Source: Heligmosomoides polygyrus polygyrus | Lineage: Eukaryota > Nematoda > Chromadorea > Rhabditida > Heligmosomidae | DNA length: 64,000 nucleotides | NCBI GenBank assembly: GCA_947396885.1 | Contig: OX377202.1 | Span: forward strand, 19,344,001-19,408,000 | Direction of reading: 5' to 3' | In this document: positions 1 to 9,867 of the stretch, one piece after another | How the letters are laid out: the number at the start of each line of letters is the position of its first letter | Numbering within the stretch: position 1 is the first letter of the stretch | Notes under the pieces: model-generated | Seen by the model: the letters and a program-made list of their open reading frames with translations, nothing else | Databases searched by the model: none | Told to the model about the DNA's origin: nothing | Position numbers and translations under genes: made by a program

Positions 1-166
1 AGGATTTCCCAAGCGCGAGCCATAAACCTGGCTCGGTTCCTAACCTGAAGCCTGCGCTCACGAGTGTGGTCGCCTGGCCTGACATTGCGGTTAGATCCGT
101 CTTTTGCAATCCAGCGCTGCTGTCCTGGTCGATCTATACATGCGCGATAGTTGAAGTCGAAGTCCT
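1..166 (-). other. unassigned open stretch at the left edge
   Basis: The minus strand is open from about 166 to 1, with a GTTAGG donor-like site after a CTTCAG near position 45. The peptide is rich in Arg, Asn and Asp. I recognise no family, and it could be an exon or part of a decayed LINE. Confidence 0.15.
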
Positions 167-329
167 GGAGCCGGATTCATCAACGACTAACCCGCGGGTA
201 TAAGGGGTAGAGATACCCACAATGAAGTCTGCGTCTCTGACTCTTGCCTTATCTCTGCCTGACTCTTATCTTATCTCTACCCCTTATCACCCGCATACCC
301 ACGGATTAATTGTTGATGAATCCGGCCTC
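167..329. mobile_element. foldback MITE, family A
   Basis: Both ends carry GGATTCATCAACGAC-like inverted termini, here GCCGGATTCATCAACGAC at the left and TTGTTGATGAATCCGGC at the right. The interior is also inverted: a TAAGGGGTAGAGATA block pairs with TATCTCTACCCCTTA. Related copies lie at 1880-2031, 35625-35798 and 44494-44674. It has no coding capacity. Confidence 0.75.
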
Positions 330-687
330 TGGTGGTAATGGACCTTCGCTACTAATGATGATGACGACGACGGTCGGGCCGGCCCCTCAAGGCGGCGGCA
401 GAAGCACCGCTCACGGCGACAGCGAGCTGAGTGAATGCCATCTGCGCGCAGGAAAGCGTTCATAGTGCGTCGCGGAGGGTGCGCGCGGCCGTACGCCCTT
501 CGTGTCGGGACCTGAATGCCGCGGGCGCGAGTGTCCCTTCTTGAAGAGTCGTTGCGGGAGTCACGGCAAGAGCTGATAGAACGCCCCGTACAGTGGGCTT
601 CCATTTTCTAGCAGATGTGCCTGCTTTTCTTGGTTTTAAAGAGGTCATTGGAGCAACAATGTTATTTCAAGAGAAAAACCATTCCAG
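330..687. other. GC-rich stretch without a recognised gene
   Basis: Positions about 370-600 are clearly more GC-rich than their surroundings and hold overlapping open frames on the minus strand. It shares short blocks (GTTCATA, CTTGAAGAGTCG, AGTCACG) with 60431-60570, so an old GC-rich repeat is the likeliest reading. Confidence 0.3.
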
Positions 688-948
688 CTGATTCTCGACC
701 TTCCTGGTCACGCCTCGTTGATCGACCCAATGCCTAACGCTGTTGCTGCTAATGTTGACACCGATTGTGTAACTGGGATAAACATCGATGCTGGTAAGCA
801 TTACCTCTCCAGATTTCTTCTGATCTAGCACGCGACTAACGTGACCTGCGAATTACTCTGATATTACAGACACCAACACCGCCAACATTCTCGAAGACAA
901 GGACTTGAAATATGCTCTTAAGGTGCAAGAAGAGAGCGGCACTTCAAG
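688..948 (+). CDS. hypothetical protein fragment, two spliced exons
   Basis: Two exons can be read. Exon a (688-793) follows an ATTCCAG acceptor and ends at G|GTAAGC. Exon b (870-948) follows ATATTACAG and ends at AG|GTATAT. The 76-bp intron between them keeps phase 1 exactly, giving one 61-residue peptide containing LDLPGHASLIDPMPNAVAA and later ILEDKDLKYALKVQEESGTS. The phase agreement and a typical short nematode intron argue for a real gene. No start codon, first exon or later exon could be placed, and the downstream DNA turns into LINE remnant, so this may be a truncated gene copy. I do not recognise the family. Confidence 0.45.
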
Positions 949-1544
949 GTATATCCACCTATCGTTTCTTGATCATTAATTCCTCATGAAGCATGCAGTG
1001 GGAGAGCGATTACTATACGGTCCTTTGAGCAATCTCCTTGCTATTGGTACCCCTTTCCCAGGGAGCCTCTCATGCTTTACGAAAACCTGAAGTCGGCAGA
1101 TTACCCTGATCATTTGGCGTGATGTCGAGCTTTTCAGGTGCGCTATATTGGCTCCGATTATGGACAGGCTATTCCCGCCAGCGGCACAGCCTGCACAGGC
1201 ATAATTTACTGGAGAATTATGCATGAATAAATATTAATCAATCGAAGTGCTCATTGGAAAGACACGTTGAATGGAGAGGCAAATGCGGTGGTAGCTGTAA
1301 ACATCGGTGGACGGTTTGTTCACCGGCACCTTTAACTGGAACACCTCGCTGTAGTTGTCATTGAAGCGCTGGAAGGATTAGTGAACATGTCCCGAAAAGA
1401 GGCTAATCAGGATTCTGATCGCTTCCTGACCTGAAGATGGCTGCTGGGAAAGGGGTAGCATCAAGGAGTTCCGACCTTTTCAATCGTTTCATTCTGAACG
1501 CTCATTCGACCGAAATAGACGAAAATTATTTAAATACCTCAAAG
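949..1544. other. no clear gene; one possible minus-strand exon
   Basis: A minus-strand stretch at about 1285-1368 follows a CTTCCAG acceptor-like site and reads RFNDNYSEVFQLKVPVNKPS, which looks protein-like. No donor or partner exon was found. Nothing else is supported here. Confidence 0.2.
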
Positions 1545-1696
1545 CATGCCGAGGACGCGCGTGTTCTTCACGATTTCAACGTTCTTGAAAGCTCTTTAAG
1601 CCGCCCGTTTCCTTCTGTACAGCTCCGATGCTAGATCGTTGGCCATATCGACTTCGCGACCCAGATAGACGTAGCTGGGGCATCCAGAAATGTTCG
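1545..1696 (-). mobile_element. RTE-like LINE reverse transcriptase fragment
   Basis: The minus strand reads PSYVYLGREVDMANDLASEL followed by YRRKRAA, a stop, then RAFKNVEIVKNTRVLGM. The SYVYLG..V...N.L..E...R...A pattern is typical of the region after the catalytic core in RTE-clade reverse transcriptases. The in-frame stop marks it as a dead fragment. Confidence 0.7.
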
Positions 1697-1879
1697 TTCA
1701 GTTGACGTGAATGGGACATCAGAAACTCGTCCGCTTCTCATGGACATCGTCTTCGTATGATTCAGCCATTTCAAAGTTCCAACACACACCACCGAAATCG
1801 GCCAACACACCTTCCGCTTGGCTAATGCTCGGCGTTGTGAGCATGAAAGGACTCACTATCAGAGCCTAACCTGAGACGA

Positions 1880-2100
1880 GGGGCAGGATTCATGAACAAT
1901 TAAACCCCTGGGTATGCGTTGTATAAGGGGTAAAGATAAGATAAGAGGCAGGTAAAGATAAAGCAAGAATCAGAGACGCAGGCTCCATCGTAGGTATCTC
2001 TACCCCTATAGTCGTTGGTGAATCCGGCCCCTGATTGGTCAGGGATTAAACCCGCGGGTAAGCTTGATGTAAGGGTAGAGATACCCACGATGAAGCATTC
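1880..2100. mobile_element. foldback MITE family A, one copy plus a partial copy
   Basis: A copy at 1880-2031 runs from GGATTCATGAACAATTAAACCC to GTCGTTGGTGAATCCGGCCCC, with internal inverted GGGGTA/TACCCC blocks. A half copy follows at about 2037-2100 with AAACCCGCGGGTAAG and TAGAGATACCCAC, matching positions 200-230. Confidence 0.6.
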
Positions 2101-2316
2101 ATTTCTGATAAATCTGGCTTTGGCGCAAAGATATTTTCCTACTTATAAACAGTGGCTCAAAACAAGACTCGTGGAGTAGTGGGCACCGGCGGATCACTCC
2201 TGAAAACGGGTCGCAAGTAGAGCACCTTGGTAAGGGTGTGCAAGTACCGTGGTCATGTGTCGTTCATCTAGGAATCTACCCCCCAACCACTCGGTTCATT
2301 CCGTCCATTGTTACAG

Positions 2317-2604
2317 GATGAGAAGAACGACGTTAATCACCTCGTTTCGGGGTCGCTAAGCATTCTTCTTCTTCGGACTTCTGGTTGTGGAGGCAATTGA
2401 ATACGTGTTTGTCCTATGCAATGGCTTGAGGTGGTCAGCAGATGAACAAGGGATCGTTCTATCCTATGCAGACAAGTGCAGCACAAATTCGCCAACCCCT
2501 GAGGGATAGGAGGCTTGATTGGCTTAGGCGGAAAATCCGAACCAAGAACCTGGAATCTTGTTCTCACGAGAGCCCGTGCCTCCCCCGACTGCGCTACCAA
2601 ACTT
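2317..2604 (-). mobile_element. tRNA-derived SINE, diverged copy
   Basis: On the minus strand the head (tgcgctacc reversed, near 2590-2604) holds the A box. A GGTTCGGATTTTCCG B-box region, the CCAACCAAGCC-like block and the body follow toward 2317. Several indels show it is old. Confidence 0.7.
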
Positions 2605-2913
2605 CTTGCTCAATGGCGGGTAGAAGAGAATAATGAAAGCACTTCTATCGAGTAAATTTCAATAGTGATTGTCAATCTTTGATCCTGATTTCGAGCATGA
2701 ATCTCTGAATTTTTCGTCGTTTTATCTTGGTCTAGACATTGTATTAGAAGCATACCAGATGCCCAAAGATATGAAGCTGAAATGTGTCTGGCGATCCAAG
2801 AACCCCTCAAAGTTGGGATAAAAATTTTGAAGGTTATAACCTAAGTCAAATACTAGAAGCATGAAATATATATATATTATACGTAGCTTCTGAGCTCCTA
2901 TAAAGGAATAGGG

Positions 2914-3211
2914 ACGCGTGCTAGCGCAGTCGAAGGGAGCGTCGTCTGTCTCGTGCATTCTGACTGAAGATTCGTGGGTCGGTTTCTCCCCATGCCAACC
3001 AAGCCTTCCATCGCTCTGGGGTCGATGAATTGGTGCTAGGGTTGTCTGAGAAGAATAATAGTCTGACTTGTTGATCGACTGGCCACCGCAAAGCATTGCA
3101 GCGGTCAAAAACGCGTCCAAACTGCCTCCACAGTATCGTGCAGAAATGAAATGCATGGCGCATCCCGCAAAGGAACTGACCAACGCCTAACTTTATCCTT
3201 TATCCTTTTTA
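2914..3211 (+). mobile_element. tRNA-derived SINE
   Basis: The head CGTGCTAGCGCAGTCGAAGG is followed by the CCAACCAAGCCTTCCATC block, the GACTTGTTGATCGACTGGCC block and a TTTATCCTTTATCC tail. It ends about 40 bp upstream of the uridine phosphorylase TATA box, so it abuts that promoter. Confidence 0.85.
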
Positions 3212-3250
3212 AGGGAGCACACGCTGCATATCTAACGCAGGGTTCTAGCC

Positions 3251-3257
3251 TATAAAA
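3251..3257 (+). promoter_or_regulatory. TATA box of the uridine phosphorylase gene
   Basis: TATAAAAGG lies 66 bp upstream of the first ATG of the phosphorylase model (3317), the expected distance for a start site near 3280 and a short leader. Confidence 0.55.
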
Positions 3258-3316
3258 GGTGGGGTACAACTATCACGGACCTCATGTTATAAGGCAACTC
3301 ACAAGCACTTTCGCTT

Positions 3317-4231
3317 ATGGTTTTCCTACCAAAGTAAGCACAACTTAGCTATTTCAGAAAGTCTTATCCACCCTTCAAGCTGCGAAACAAAAATTTGGAG
3401 AACGTTCAAGAAGACTTCCTGTACCACTTCGGCTTTGGAACGAAAACCATGGACCTGCTGAAGACGTTTGGCGACACAAAGTTCGTCTGTACTGGCGGGT
3501 CGCATACGAGGTTGAAGCAGTATGCGGAGACGTTCGCCAAAGAGTGCAAGCTGAAGTGCAGCGAGAATCTCAGTAAGAGCGACCGCTACGTGATGTTTAA
3601 GACGGGTCAGGTGCTGTGGATCAACCACGGCATGGGCACTCCGTCGCTGAGCATCATGCTGATCGAGGCGCTCAAGTTGATGCACCATGCGAAAGCGAAG
3701 GACGTCACGTTCCTTCGTATGGGAACGTCCGGCGGTGTGGGTGTCGAGCCGGGCACTGTTGTCGTCACCACCAATGCGATGAACGGAGAGCTCAAAGAGA
3801 AGTATGTACAGTGGATTGGTGGACGGAAGTTCGAAAGAGACACGTATCTTGACGAAGGCCTTCGGGAGGAGCTCGTGGCCCTGGGCAAGGAGAAGAAGAT
3901 TCCGGTTGATCAGGGCCTCACAATGTGCGCCGACGACTTCTACGAGTGCCAGATGCGTCTCGACGGTTTCTTCTGCGACTACTCAGCCGACTGCAAATTC
4001 GAGTTCCTCAAGAAGCTCCACGCGATGGGCGTGAGAAACATCGAGATGGAAAGCACGTGCTTCGCCGCGATGACGTATCGTGCCGGTGTGAAGGCGGCAG
4101 TGGTGTGCGTGACGCTTCTGAATCGTATGGAAGGCGACCAGGTGAAGATCGATCCGAAGCAGTACCTCGATTATGAGCAACGGCCATTCCGTCTCGTCAC
4201 CGCACTCATCAGAAAGAAACTCAAACTTTAG
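3317..4231 (+). CDS. upp-1: uridine phosphorylase
   Basis: This enzyme cleaves uridine with phosphate to uracil and ribose-1-phosphate in the cytosolic pyrimidine salvage pathway. The frame from 3338 to the TAG at 4231 matches animal uridine phosphorylase throughout: KLRNKNLENVQEDFLYHFG at the N-terminus, then FVCTGGSHTR (phosphate-binding region), RMGTSGGVGVEPGTVVVT (the family's glycine-rich loop, about residues 126-143) and NIEMEST (ribose-contacting glutamates, about 233-239). The only upstream ATG in frame is at 3317 (MVFLPK), separated by an in-frame TAA at 3335. Removing GTAAGCACAACT...TTTCAG (3334-3357, 24 nt) joins the frame and gives 296 residues, the usual family length. Otherwise the gene is intronless, which suggests a retrocopy or intron loss. 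Without that splice the copy has an early stop, and the next ATG (3449) would lose conserved sequence. The family assignment is firm; the 5' end is not. Confidence 0.9.
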
Positions 4232-4274
4232 ACGTAAAAACATCTATACATCTTAACAAACGGACATGACAATC

Positions 4275-4280
4275 AATAAA
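4275..4280 (+). terminator. poly(A) signal AATAAA
   Basis: A canonical AATAAA lies 44 bp after the uridine phosphorylase stop codon, on the same strand. Confidence 0.6.
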
Positions 4281-4370
4281 GGGCTTTCGTATGCGTTGGC
4301 CGTCGGCCTCACCGTATAAGTTGGACCGAATGCTTTCGACTTCTGGTTCCAACCGATCACACCTTCGTGA

Positions 4371-4640
4371 GGTGCATGTAGGTCAGTCGGAGGAGGTGGC
4401 GGCTGTCGCGTTCACCCGCGTTCACCCGAATTACGACATCCCATGGAAATAGAATGCAACCAAATCTTTCATCCCTCCGGGGTCGGCGAATTGGTAAGTC
4501 TGGGAAGGATAAAGCATTGACTTGTTCATCGACCGGCCACCGCAAGTCATTTTATAGGCCGAAATGCGCATGCAAATCACATCCATGACATCCCATGGAA
4601 GTAGAGTGCGCGGCACATCCCAAAAAGGGTTGAGTAACGC
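4371..4640 (+). mobile_element. tRNA-derived SINE, rearranged copy
   Basis: The head (GTCAGTCGGAGGAGGTGGCGG) jumps directly to ACGACATCCCATGGAAATAG. The middle blocks then recur in inverted orientation (CCTCCGGGGTCGGCGAATTGG, CGACCGGCCACCGCAAGTCAT). It is a chimera or a nested pair of SINE fragments. Confidence 0.6.
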
Positions 4641-4689
4641 CGTCGAAAAACAGGTGGCAGACAGAAGCAGCCAAATCTAGAGAACAAGT

Positions 4690-4927
4690 AGGGTGTCTAG
4701 CGCAGTCGGAGGTGGCGGCTGTCGGGTGCAACTGATACTGGTTCTTGGTTCAGATTTCTCGCCCAGGTCAACAACTTCTTTCATCATTCCGGGGAGTGAC
4801 TTTTTTATTGGCTGGCCAACGCAAGTCATATGGAAAAATACGCATTCAAATCGTCTACATGACATCCCGTAGAAGTAGAATGCCTGGCGCACCTCATAAA
4901 TAGATAGAATAACGCCGTCCGTTATTC
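4690..4927 (+). mobile_element. tRNA-derived SINE with internal deletion
   Basis: The head TCTAGCGCAGTCGGAGGTGG and the tail block AGAATAACGCCGTCCGTTAT are present. About 50 bp of the centre is missing. Confidence 0.8.
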
Positions 4928-5273
4928 TTTTATTACATGCGAAAAGGTTTCTCTTTCGAGTTTCATCAACTCGAACAAAATAAATTTCGGCTTATATGAA
5001 GACCAGACGTTCAACGGCCCGCCGGCCGCCAAACATCTGGTTGGGGCTTCGCCCCAAACCCGGAGAATAGAATACCCCGAACGTTTTCTTGTTCTCTTTA
5101 GGCCTTCTCTCATCCATTACATTAAAAAAAACAGTAAAAAAACAGGTTTTGCTATATAGAGTGGTATAGCAGAATACGGTAGGGCAAAATCTTCAAAACT
5201 GCTCCCATGGTACCTCACCCACTACTGCACGTACGCGATTCACTCTCTGAAGGACTCGTTCTATTCATTAATT
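4928..5273. other. no gene seen; small hairpin
   Basis: TTGGGGCTTCGCCCCAA at 5041-5057 is a perfect 7-bp stem with a 3-nt loop. No open frame or repeat family was recognised around it. Confidence 0.3.
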
Positions 5274-5815
5274 ATGGTTCCCTTTAATGGTTCTATTACT
5301 GAACGTCTTACTGAACCCCTTAACTGCAGCTCCCTTAATTGGCTCCCTTACTGGCCCTCACCCCTTGACTGGTCTTTCACTGGTACTCTATTTATTGGTC
5401 CCCTTCACTGGACCCCAACCCCATTCACCGCTCCCTATTACTGGTCTCAGCTTCACTGGCTCCCCTTTATGGGTGAATCCTCTACAGGTCTCCCCTCCCT
5501 CTTTCACCGGTTCCATCCTCACTGGTCCCTCTTTTACTGGTTCCTCTTTATTGTCACCCTTTTGCGGATCACCCTTCACTGGTCTCCCCCCCCCCTCTTC
5601 TTCTGTCCCTACTACTGTTTCACTTGACCTCGATTTACTGGTCCGCTCCTCACTGGCTCCCTATCCTTCACCGGTCCCCATTGCTGGTCCCACCTTCACT
5701 GGTACCCCTTTACTAGTCCCCTCTTCACTGGTCCCCCTTTATTGGAACCCTTACCGGTCCCTCCTTACTGAACCGCCATCCTTCAGCGCTCTCCCATTAC
5801 TGGTCCCACCTTTAC
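5274..5815. repeat. degenerate pyrimidine-rich minisatellite
   Basis: Roughly 540 bp are built from diverged CACTGGTCCC / TTTACTGGTCCC units about 12-22 bp apart. Strand asymmetry is strong: the plus strand is almost purine-free apart from the ACTGG cores. It gives a 207-codon accidental open frame on the plus strand. Confidence 0.75.
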
Positions 5816-5816
5816 C

Positions 5817-6182
5817 GTCGTCTGAATCCGGACAGGCCTTTCGCGACATCCGTGACACTTCTTCTGAACCCAGGCACCTGATGATCGACGTCGGTGATAT
5901 GTGTTCTTGATGCGAGCGACACCGTTGACACGTCGTGTGAATTCGGAACCCCTGGCACGACATCGGCGACATGTCGTTTGAATCCGGAGAGGCTTTTCGC
6001 GACACTGATGACACCTTTTCTAAACCCAGGCACCTGTTGAACGACGTCGGTGACAAGTCTTCTCAAGCCGGACTTCCTTTGCGTGACATCAGTTACACGT
6101 CTTCTTAACCCAGGCACACATTGCGGGACATCAGTGGCACGTCGTCTGGATCCGAACACTCCTTGCGCGCCATTGCTGACGA
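5817..6182. repeat. 42-bp minisatellite, nine units
   Basis: Seven units of exactly 42 bp and two shortened ones (31 and 41 bp, summing to a multiple of three) follow each other. On the minus strand the array lies within a 167-codon open frame (5812-6315) and reads 14-residue units such as VPGLRRRVTDVTQR, KSGLRRLVTDVVQQ and VPGFRKGVISVAKS. Whether it is translated is unknown. Confidence 0.8.
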
Positions 6183-6590
6183 CTCTTCTCAACCTCAACG
6201 CGAACGTTCCCATACCACGATCCTTTTCTGCCTCTCTCGTTCTTGACAAACATCTGGGTTTGTTGCGTAAATATTTATTTATTCTGATTGACCACGAGAG
6301 AAGAAGGTAAATCATACAGTAGCCAATAATTAAACTGTTTTAGCCAGTGGTGATTACTATTATCTCCATTGAAACGTTTTACCCGTACAACAACAAGAAC
6401 GATGACCTGAGATTCGTGGAATTGTAGGAAAGGGTAATATGGGCAATACACGCAGGATTTTCAAGGGGAATATTGAATAAATAGAAATAATTATGCAACA
6501 AACGTTGTAGAAGCGAAGGTTTCAAGAAATGGCGTCGATACAATAGCTCATGTGATCGGAATGAAAACTACGAAGTTGAATGGCAGCCTA
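6183..6590. other. no feature recognised
   Basis: AT-rich sequence with no convincing frame, splice pair or repeat match to the rest of the window. Confidence 0.2.
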
Positions 6591-6960
6591 TCACAGATGG
6601 GGAGAAAGACGTTTGAGCGCAACGACCTGACGAGAAAAGTCGAATGCAGTTGCCACAAGAAGCTCATTGAGTGAAGTGCCTGATCCTTGCTGTATAATGC
6701 GCACTCCTGCGAGAGCAGAGCATTCCTTTCGTCGGAGGTGAGCTTCAGGAAATTTCGTTGTTCGCTTTGAATGGCAACCGAGAACAGCCTCCAAGGACCA
6801 GCATCGGGTCAGGGCACCAGTAAAGTACATTCGATCTGCGACAGTACTCGCCAACTTCGTACGGCAACCTGCAAAATTTATGTGACCATTGGAAATCAAA
6901 TAGCTGGAAGCGGTTAGACACTCAATTTTGCTGGCGTTTAGTCCTTGTTTAAGGGGCTTA
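6591..6960 (-). mobile_element. probable LINE reverse transcriptase fragment
   Basis: The minus frame reads GLNASKIECLTASS and then NGHINFAG, resembling the 'NxSKTEYLT...G.I.V.G' stretch that follows the catalytic core in RTE/CR1-type reverse transcriptases. It stays open to a TGA at 6591, but similarity fades after the first 35 residues. A host exon starting after TTTTGCAG at 6868 is the alternative. Confidence 0.4.
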
Positions 6961-7325
6961 AAATTCCGGAACTTTGTGAAGAAGTGAAGGATTCAAAAAG
7001 TATACATAGGCTATACCAACCATTATAATTTCTATGTGCTGACTCTAAATTTTTTTCGACTTTCCTGTTAACCAGATTTATTCCGTTCAGTTAGCTAATC
7101 TTTCTTGCTCTTACACCACCTTTCCTCAGCCTGTTACTGCGCTTTTAACTGGTATGTCCTGCCTATCTTCGCTTTGTTATTACTATCGTTTATTTCCTTA
7201 GTGTTTTTGTTCTTCCGTTCTTTGTAGGACCAGAGCTCAGTGCTAGACGGGGGCCAGTATGATCTCAATTTCTAAAATTATTCACCTCAAGGATTATCCG
7301 GTGGTTCCTTTATTAGTGCATGCTG
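6961..7325. other. no feature recognised
   Basis: AT-rich intergenic sequence; nothing supported. Confidence 0.2.
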
Positions 7326-7608
7326 AGGGCGTGTAGCGCAGTCGGAGGAGGCGCCGGATGTCGCGTGCACCCGATACCAGGTTCCTGGTTCGGATTTTCC
7401 ACCCAGGCCAACCAAGCCTTCCATCCCTCGGTGAATTGGTACCAGACTTGTCTGGGAAGGATAGTGCGCTGACTTGTTCATCGGCTGGGCCACCGCAAGT
7501 CATCGTATGGCCAATACGCATTCAAGTCGCCTCCACGACATCCCGTAGAAGTAGAATGCGCATCCCAAACGGGATTGAGTAACGCCGTCTTTTATCCTTT
7601 ATCCTTTA
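7326..7608 (+). mobile_element. tRNA-derived SINE
   Basis: A near-consensus copy. The head GGCGTGTAGCGCAGTCGGAG holds the A box, TGGTTCGGATTTTCC the B-box region, then comes the body with GACTTGTCTGGGAAGGATAG, and it ends in TTTATCCTTTATCC. Confidence 0.92.
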
Positions 7609-7961
7609 GTTTGATTTTCCAATACTCTGTTATCCTATCGTGCTGGTTCCACGAGGGTGGTTGGTATACCCGAGTCCCGAAGCTCCAGCACAGACCTATA
7701 TACTTAAAGGTGTTAGGGTACCATGGCCAACTGGTACGGATATAGTTCTTCGTAGTAGCTTGCCCTATTAGCAACCACTAGAACGAGAAACTTCTGCTGT
7801 TTTCGCTATCGTCATTTTTGAGGGCTCATTTCATTGTGTTGAATCTGGTCTCGCCTGTTTTCATGGCTTCACAGTTTTTTGTTTTCTATCAACTACCGTC
7901 TTCTGCACTCCTATATTTCCACGGTTTTTGGCACTTTATGGCGCACTCATTGTAGTGCATG

Positions 7962-7964
7962 AAA

Positions 7965-7999
<35 letters not shown>

Positions 8000-8001
8000 A
8001 T
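7962..8001. repeat. (AAAT)n microsatellite
   Basis: About ten uninterrupted AAAT units. Similar tracts end LINE copies elsewhere in the window (26571), so this may be the tail of a lost LINE. Confidence 0.85.
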
Positions 8002-8002
8002 G

Positions 8003-8345
8003 TGCTCGAAGGAATGTGTTCGAATAATTACTCGCTAGTCGAATATTCGACGTTTCTAGATTTTCGAATACTTGCTCGAATTCGAACACTGAAAGGAAGC
8101 AGCATTCAAATATTATTCGAAAATCAAACAATTTTATTTGAATATCAGATAAACTTCAAATCTTCAAGCACAGAACCTGATTCGGACAAGTTATTTGATT
8201 ATTCGAATTCTCGAATAAACGAGAAATGGGCCTTTTGGTTTTCAATCTTTTCAACCAATTTATGAGCGAATAAATTCGTTGGCTCATTCGCTCGAAAATT
8301 CTCGACATCGAATTTATTCATTCATTCGTTCGATAAAATTTCTCG
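8003..8345. repeat. cluster of degenerate TTCGAA words
   Basis: About 340 bp of AT-rich DNA contain on the order of twenty TCGAA/TTCGA words at irregular spacing. There is no fixed period. Confidence 0.6.
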
Positions 8346-8568
8346 AAAGCATAACTATCTTAGCCATGCACGTTTTGAGCTACCTCGTCTAGTACATTGC
8401 GCAGTTTCTGAAAGTTTGCTGAAAGATGATCCTAAACTACAAATATCAACGAAAAAATGGAGTATTTCAACCAAAAAATCATCACAAGCATTTTAATTAA
8501 TTTATTCCCTTCACAGGGCATCCTCAAAGATTTAGAAAAGCGACATTTTGACCATACTAAATTATGTA

Positions 8569-8866
8569 TAAAAATAAAGAATAAAGGACGGCGTTACTCA
8601 ACCCCTTTTAGGATGCGCCACGCATTCTACTTCTACGGGATGTCGTGGAGGCGATTTGAATGCGTATTTGGAAATACAATTACTTGTGGTCGCTAACCGA
8701 TGAACAAGTCAGCGCTCTATCCTTCCCAGACAAGTCTGGAACCAATTCATCGACCCAGGAGGGATGGAAGGCTTGGTTGGCCTGGGCGGGAAATCCGAAC
8801 CAGGAACCTGGTATCGGATACACGCGACAGCCGGCGCCTCCTCCGACTGCGCTACATGCGCCCATG
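8569..8866 (-). mobile_element. tRNA-derived SINE with target-site duplication
   Basis: A minus-strand copy: the tail is at 8569 and the head with the A box lies near 8850. AATTATGTA flanks it at 8560-8568 and 8867-8875, a 9-bp duplication. Confidence 0.92.
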
Positions 8867-8879
8867 AATTATGTAGTGA

Positions 8880-9866
8880 AGATAAATAATGGGGTGAATA
8901 TGATAAATAAATTGTAAATTGTGTAGGAGAAGTAGCAGCAAAGAAGTAGTGTAAACAAAAGACATGGAATGTTCGAACTACACTAACTGTAATCACAAGC
9001 AATAGTTACAAGGCGTCATCCGGGGCAACAGGTAATTTCATTGGAATCATATTATTTTGATGTCTAGTTGGACACTTTTGAAATTAAACTGAACATCGTA
9101 GAAATCAAAAAAAAATCAAAGCCTTGTCGAGACTAAGCCAGACACACTAAAATGGGGTGAAAATAAATTGTTGTCCAAAGAAAATTTACTAGCACTTCCC
9201 AAGAAAATCAAAAATTCATCTGCTTTCAAAAAACAAAAGCAAGATTTGAAATTTTATAAAATTTTTGCTTTCCTAAAAATAATATATTAAGGCTACTTTT
9301 GAAAAGCAAAAGAACAATTTTGAGTGAATTACGAGAAGATATCACTCAACGCACACCGCACTCGCCTAGCTTGTCAAGATTTTAATTTGATTGATAGTGA
9401 AAATGCCGCTCATTTGAAATTATAAATAAGAATATGTATATTTGTTTTAACAGCTGTTTTTGTTGACTAATGCGTAGCTCCACGCAAACAGAAATTTGCA
9501 TGTCAATCAAAAGAGATCCGCGACGTGCTGGACAGCTGCATGGCGCCATATATTTCTTACTATATGCAAATTGCTGCTTTTATGCACTTTACAACTGGTA
9601 TTGATTCACTATTATCGCAGCAAAATGTAAAGCTTCTAAAAGTTCGTATACCGTCTGTATTCGTCTTTCGAAAGCAGGTGAATTTTAAAAATTCAAAAAA
9701 AGTCACAATACCTTGGTCAACAAAACATCACATTATGTCTGATTTAGTCTGGAAGGTGCTCGTTAATATCGGACAGTTGCCCATTGTGATTATCAAAGCG
9801 TCCAGGTGGCACAAGAAGTGTCCAGAATTGTTTGAGAAGTGCGGGGACTTGACGTGAAAATTGAAC
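8880..9866. other. AT-rich region with probable diverged copy of the 820-bp element
   Basis: Words shared with the neighbouring 9868-10691 element appear from about 9050 (TTGGACACTTTTGAAAT) to 9866 (GTCCAGAATTG, GACGTGAAAA). A 110-codon frame at 9525-9857 lies in this repeat and is not regarded as a gene. Confidence 0.35.
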
Positions 9867-9867
9867 A

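Noticed and set aside
2722..3183. 153-codon open frame on the minus strand
   Set aside because: Most of it is the reverse of the SINE at 2914-3211.
3395..4231. Start of uridine phosphorylase at 3395
   Set aside because: That codon is TTG, and the conserved upstream KLRNKN residues are in the same frame, so the protein begins earlier.
5041..5057. Bacterial-type terminator or foreign DNA
   Set aside because: A short 7-bp hairpin alone is weak evidence, and nothing else nearby suggests a prokaryotic insert.
5287..5910. 207-codon Leu/Pro/Ser/Thr-rich frame
   Set aside because: A product of the stop-poor pyrimidine-rich repeat; no start context, splice sites or domain.
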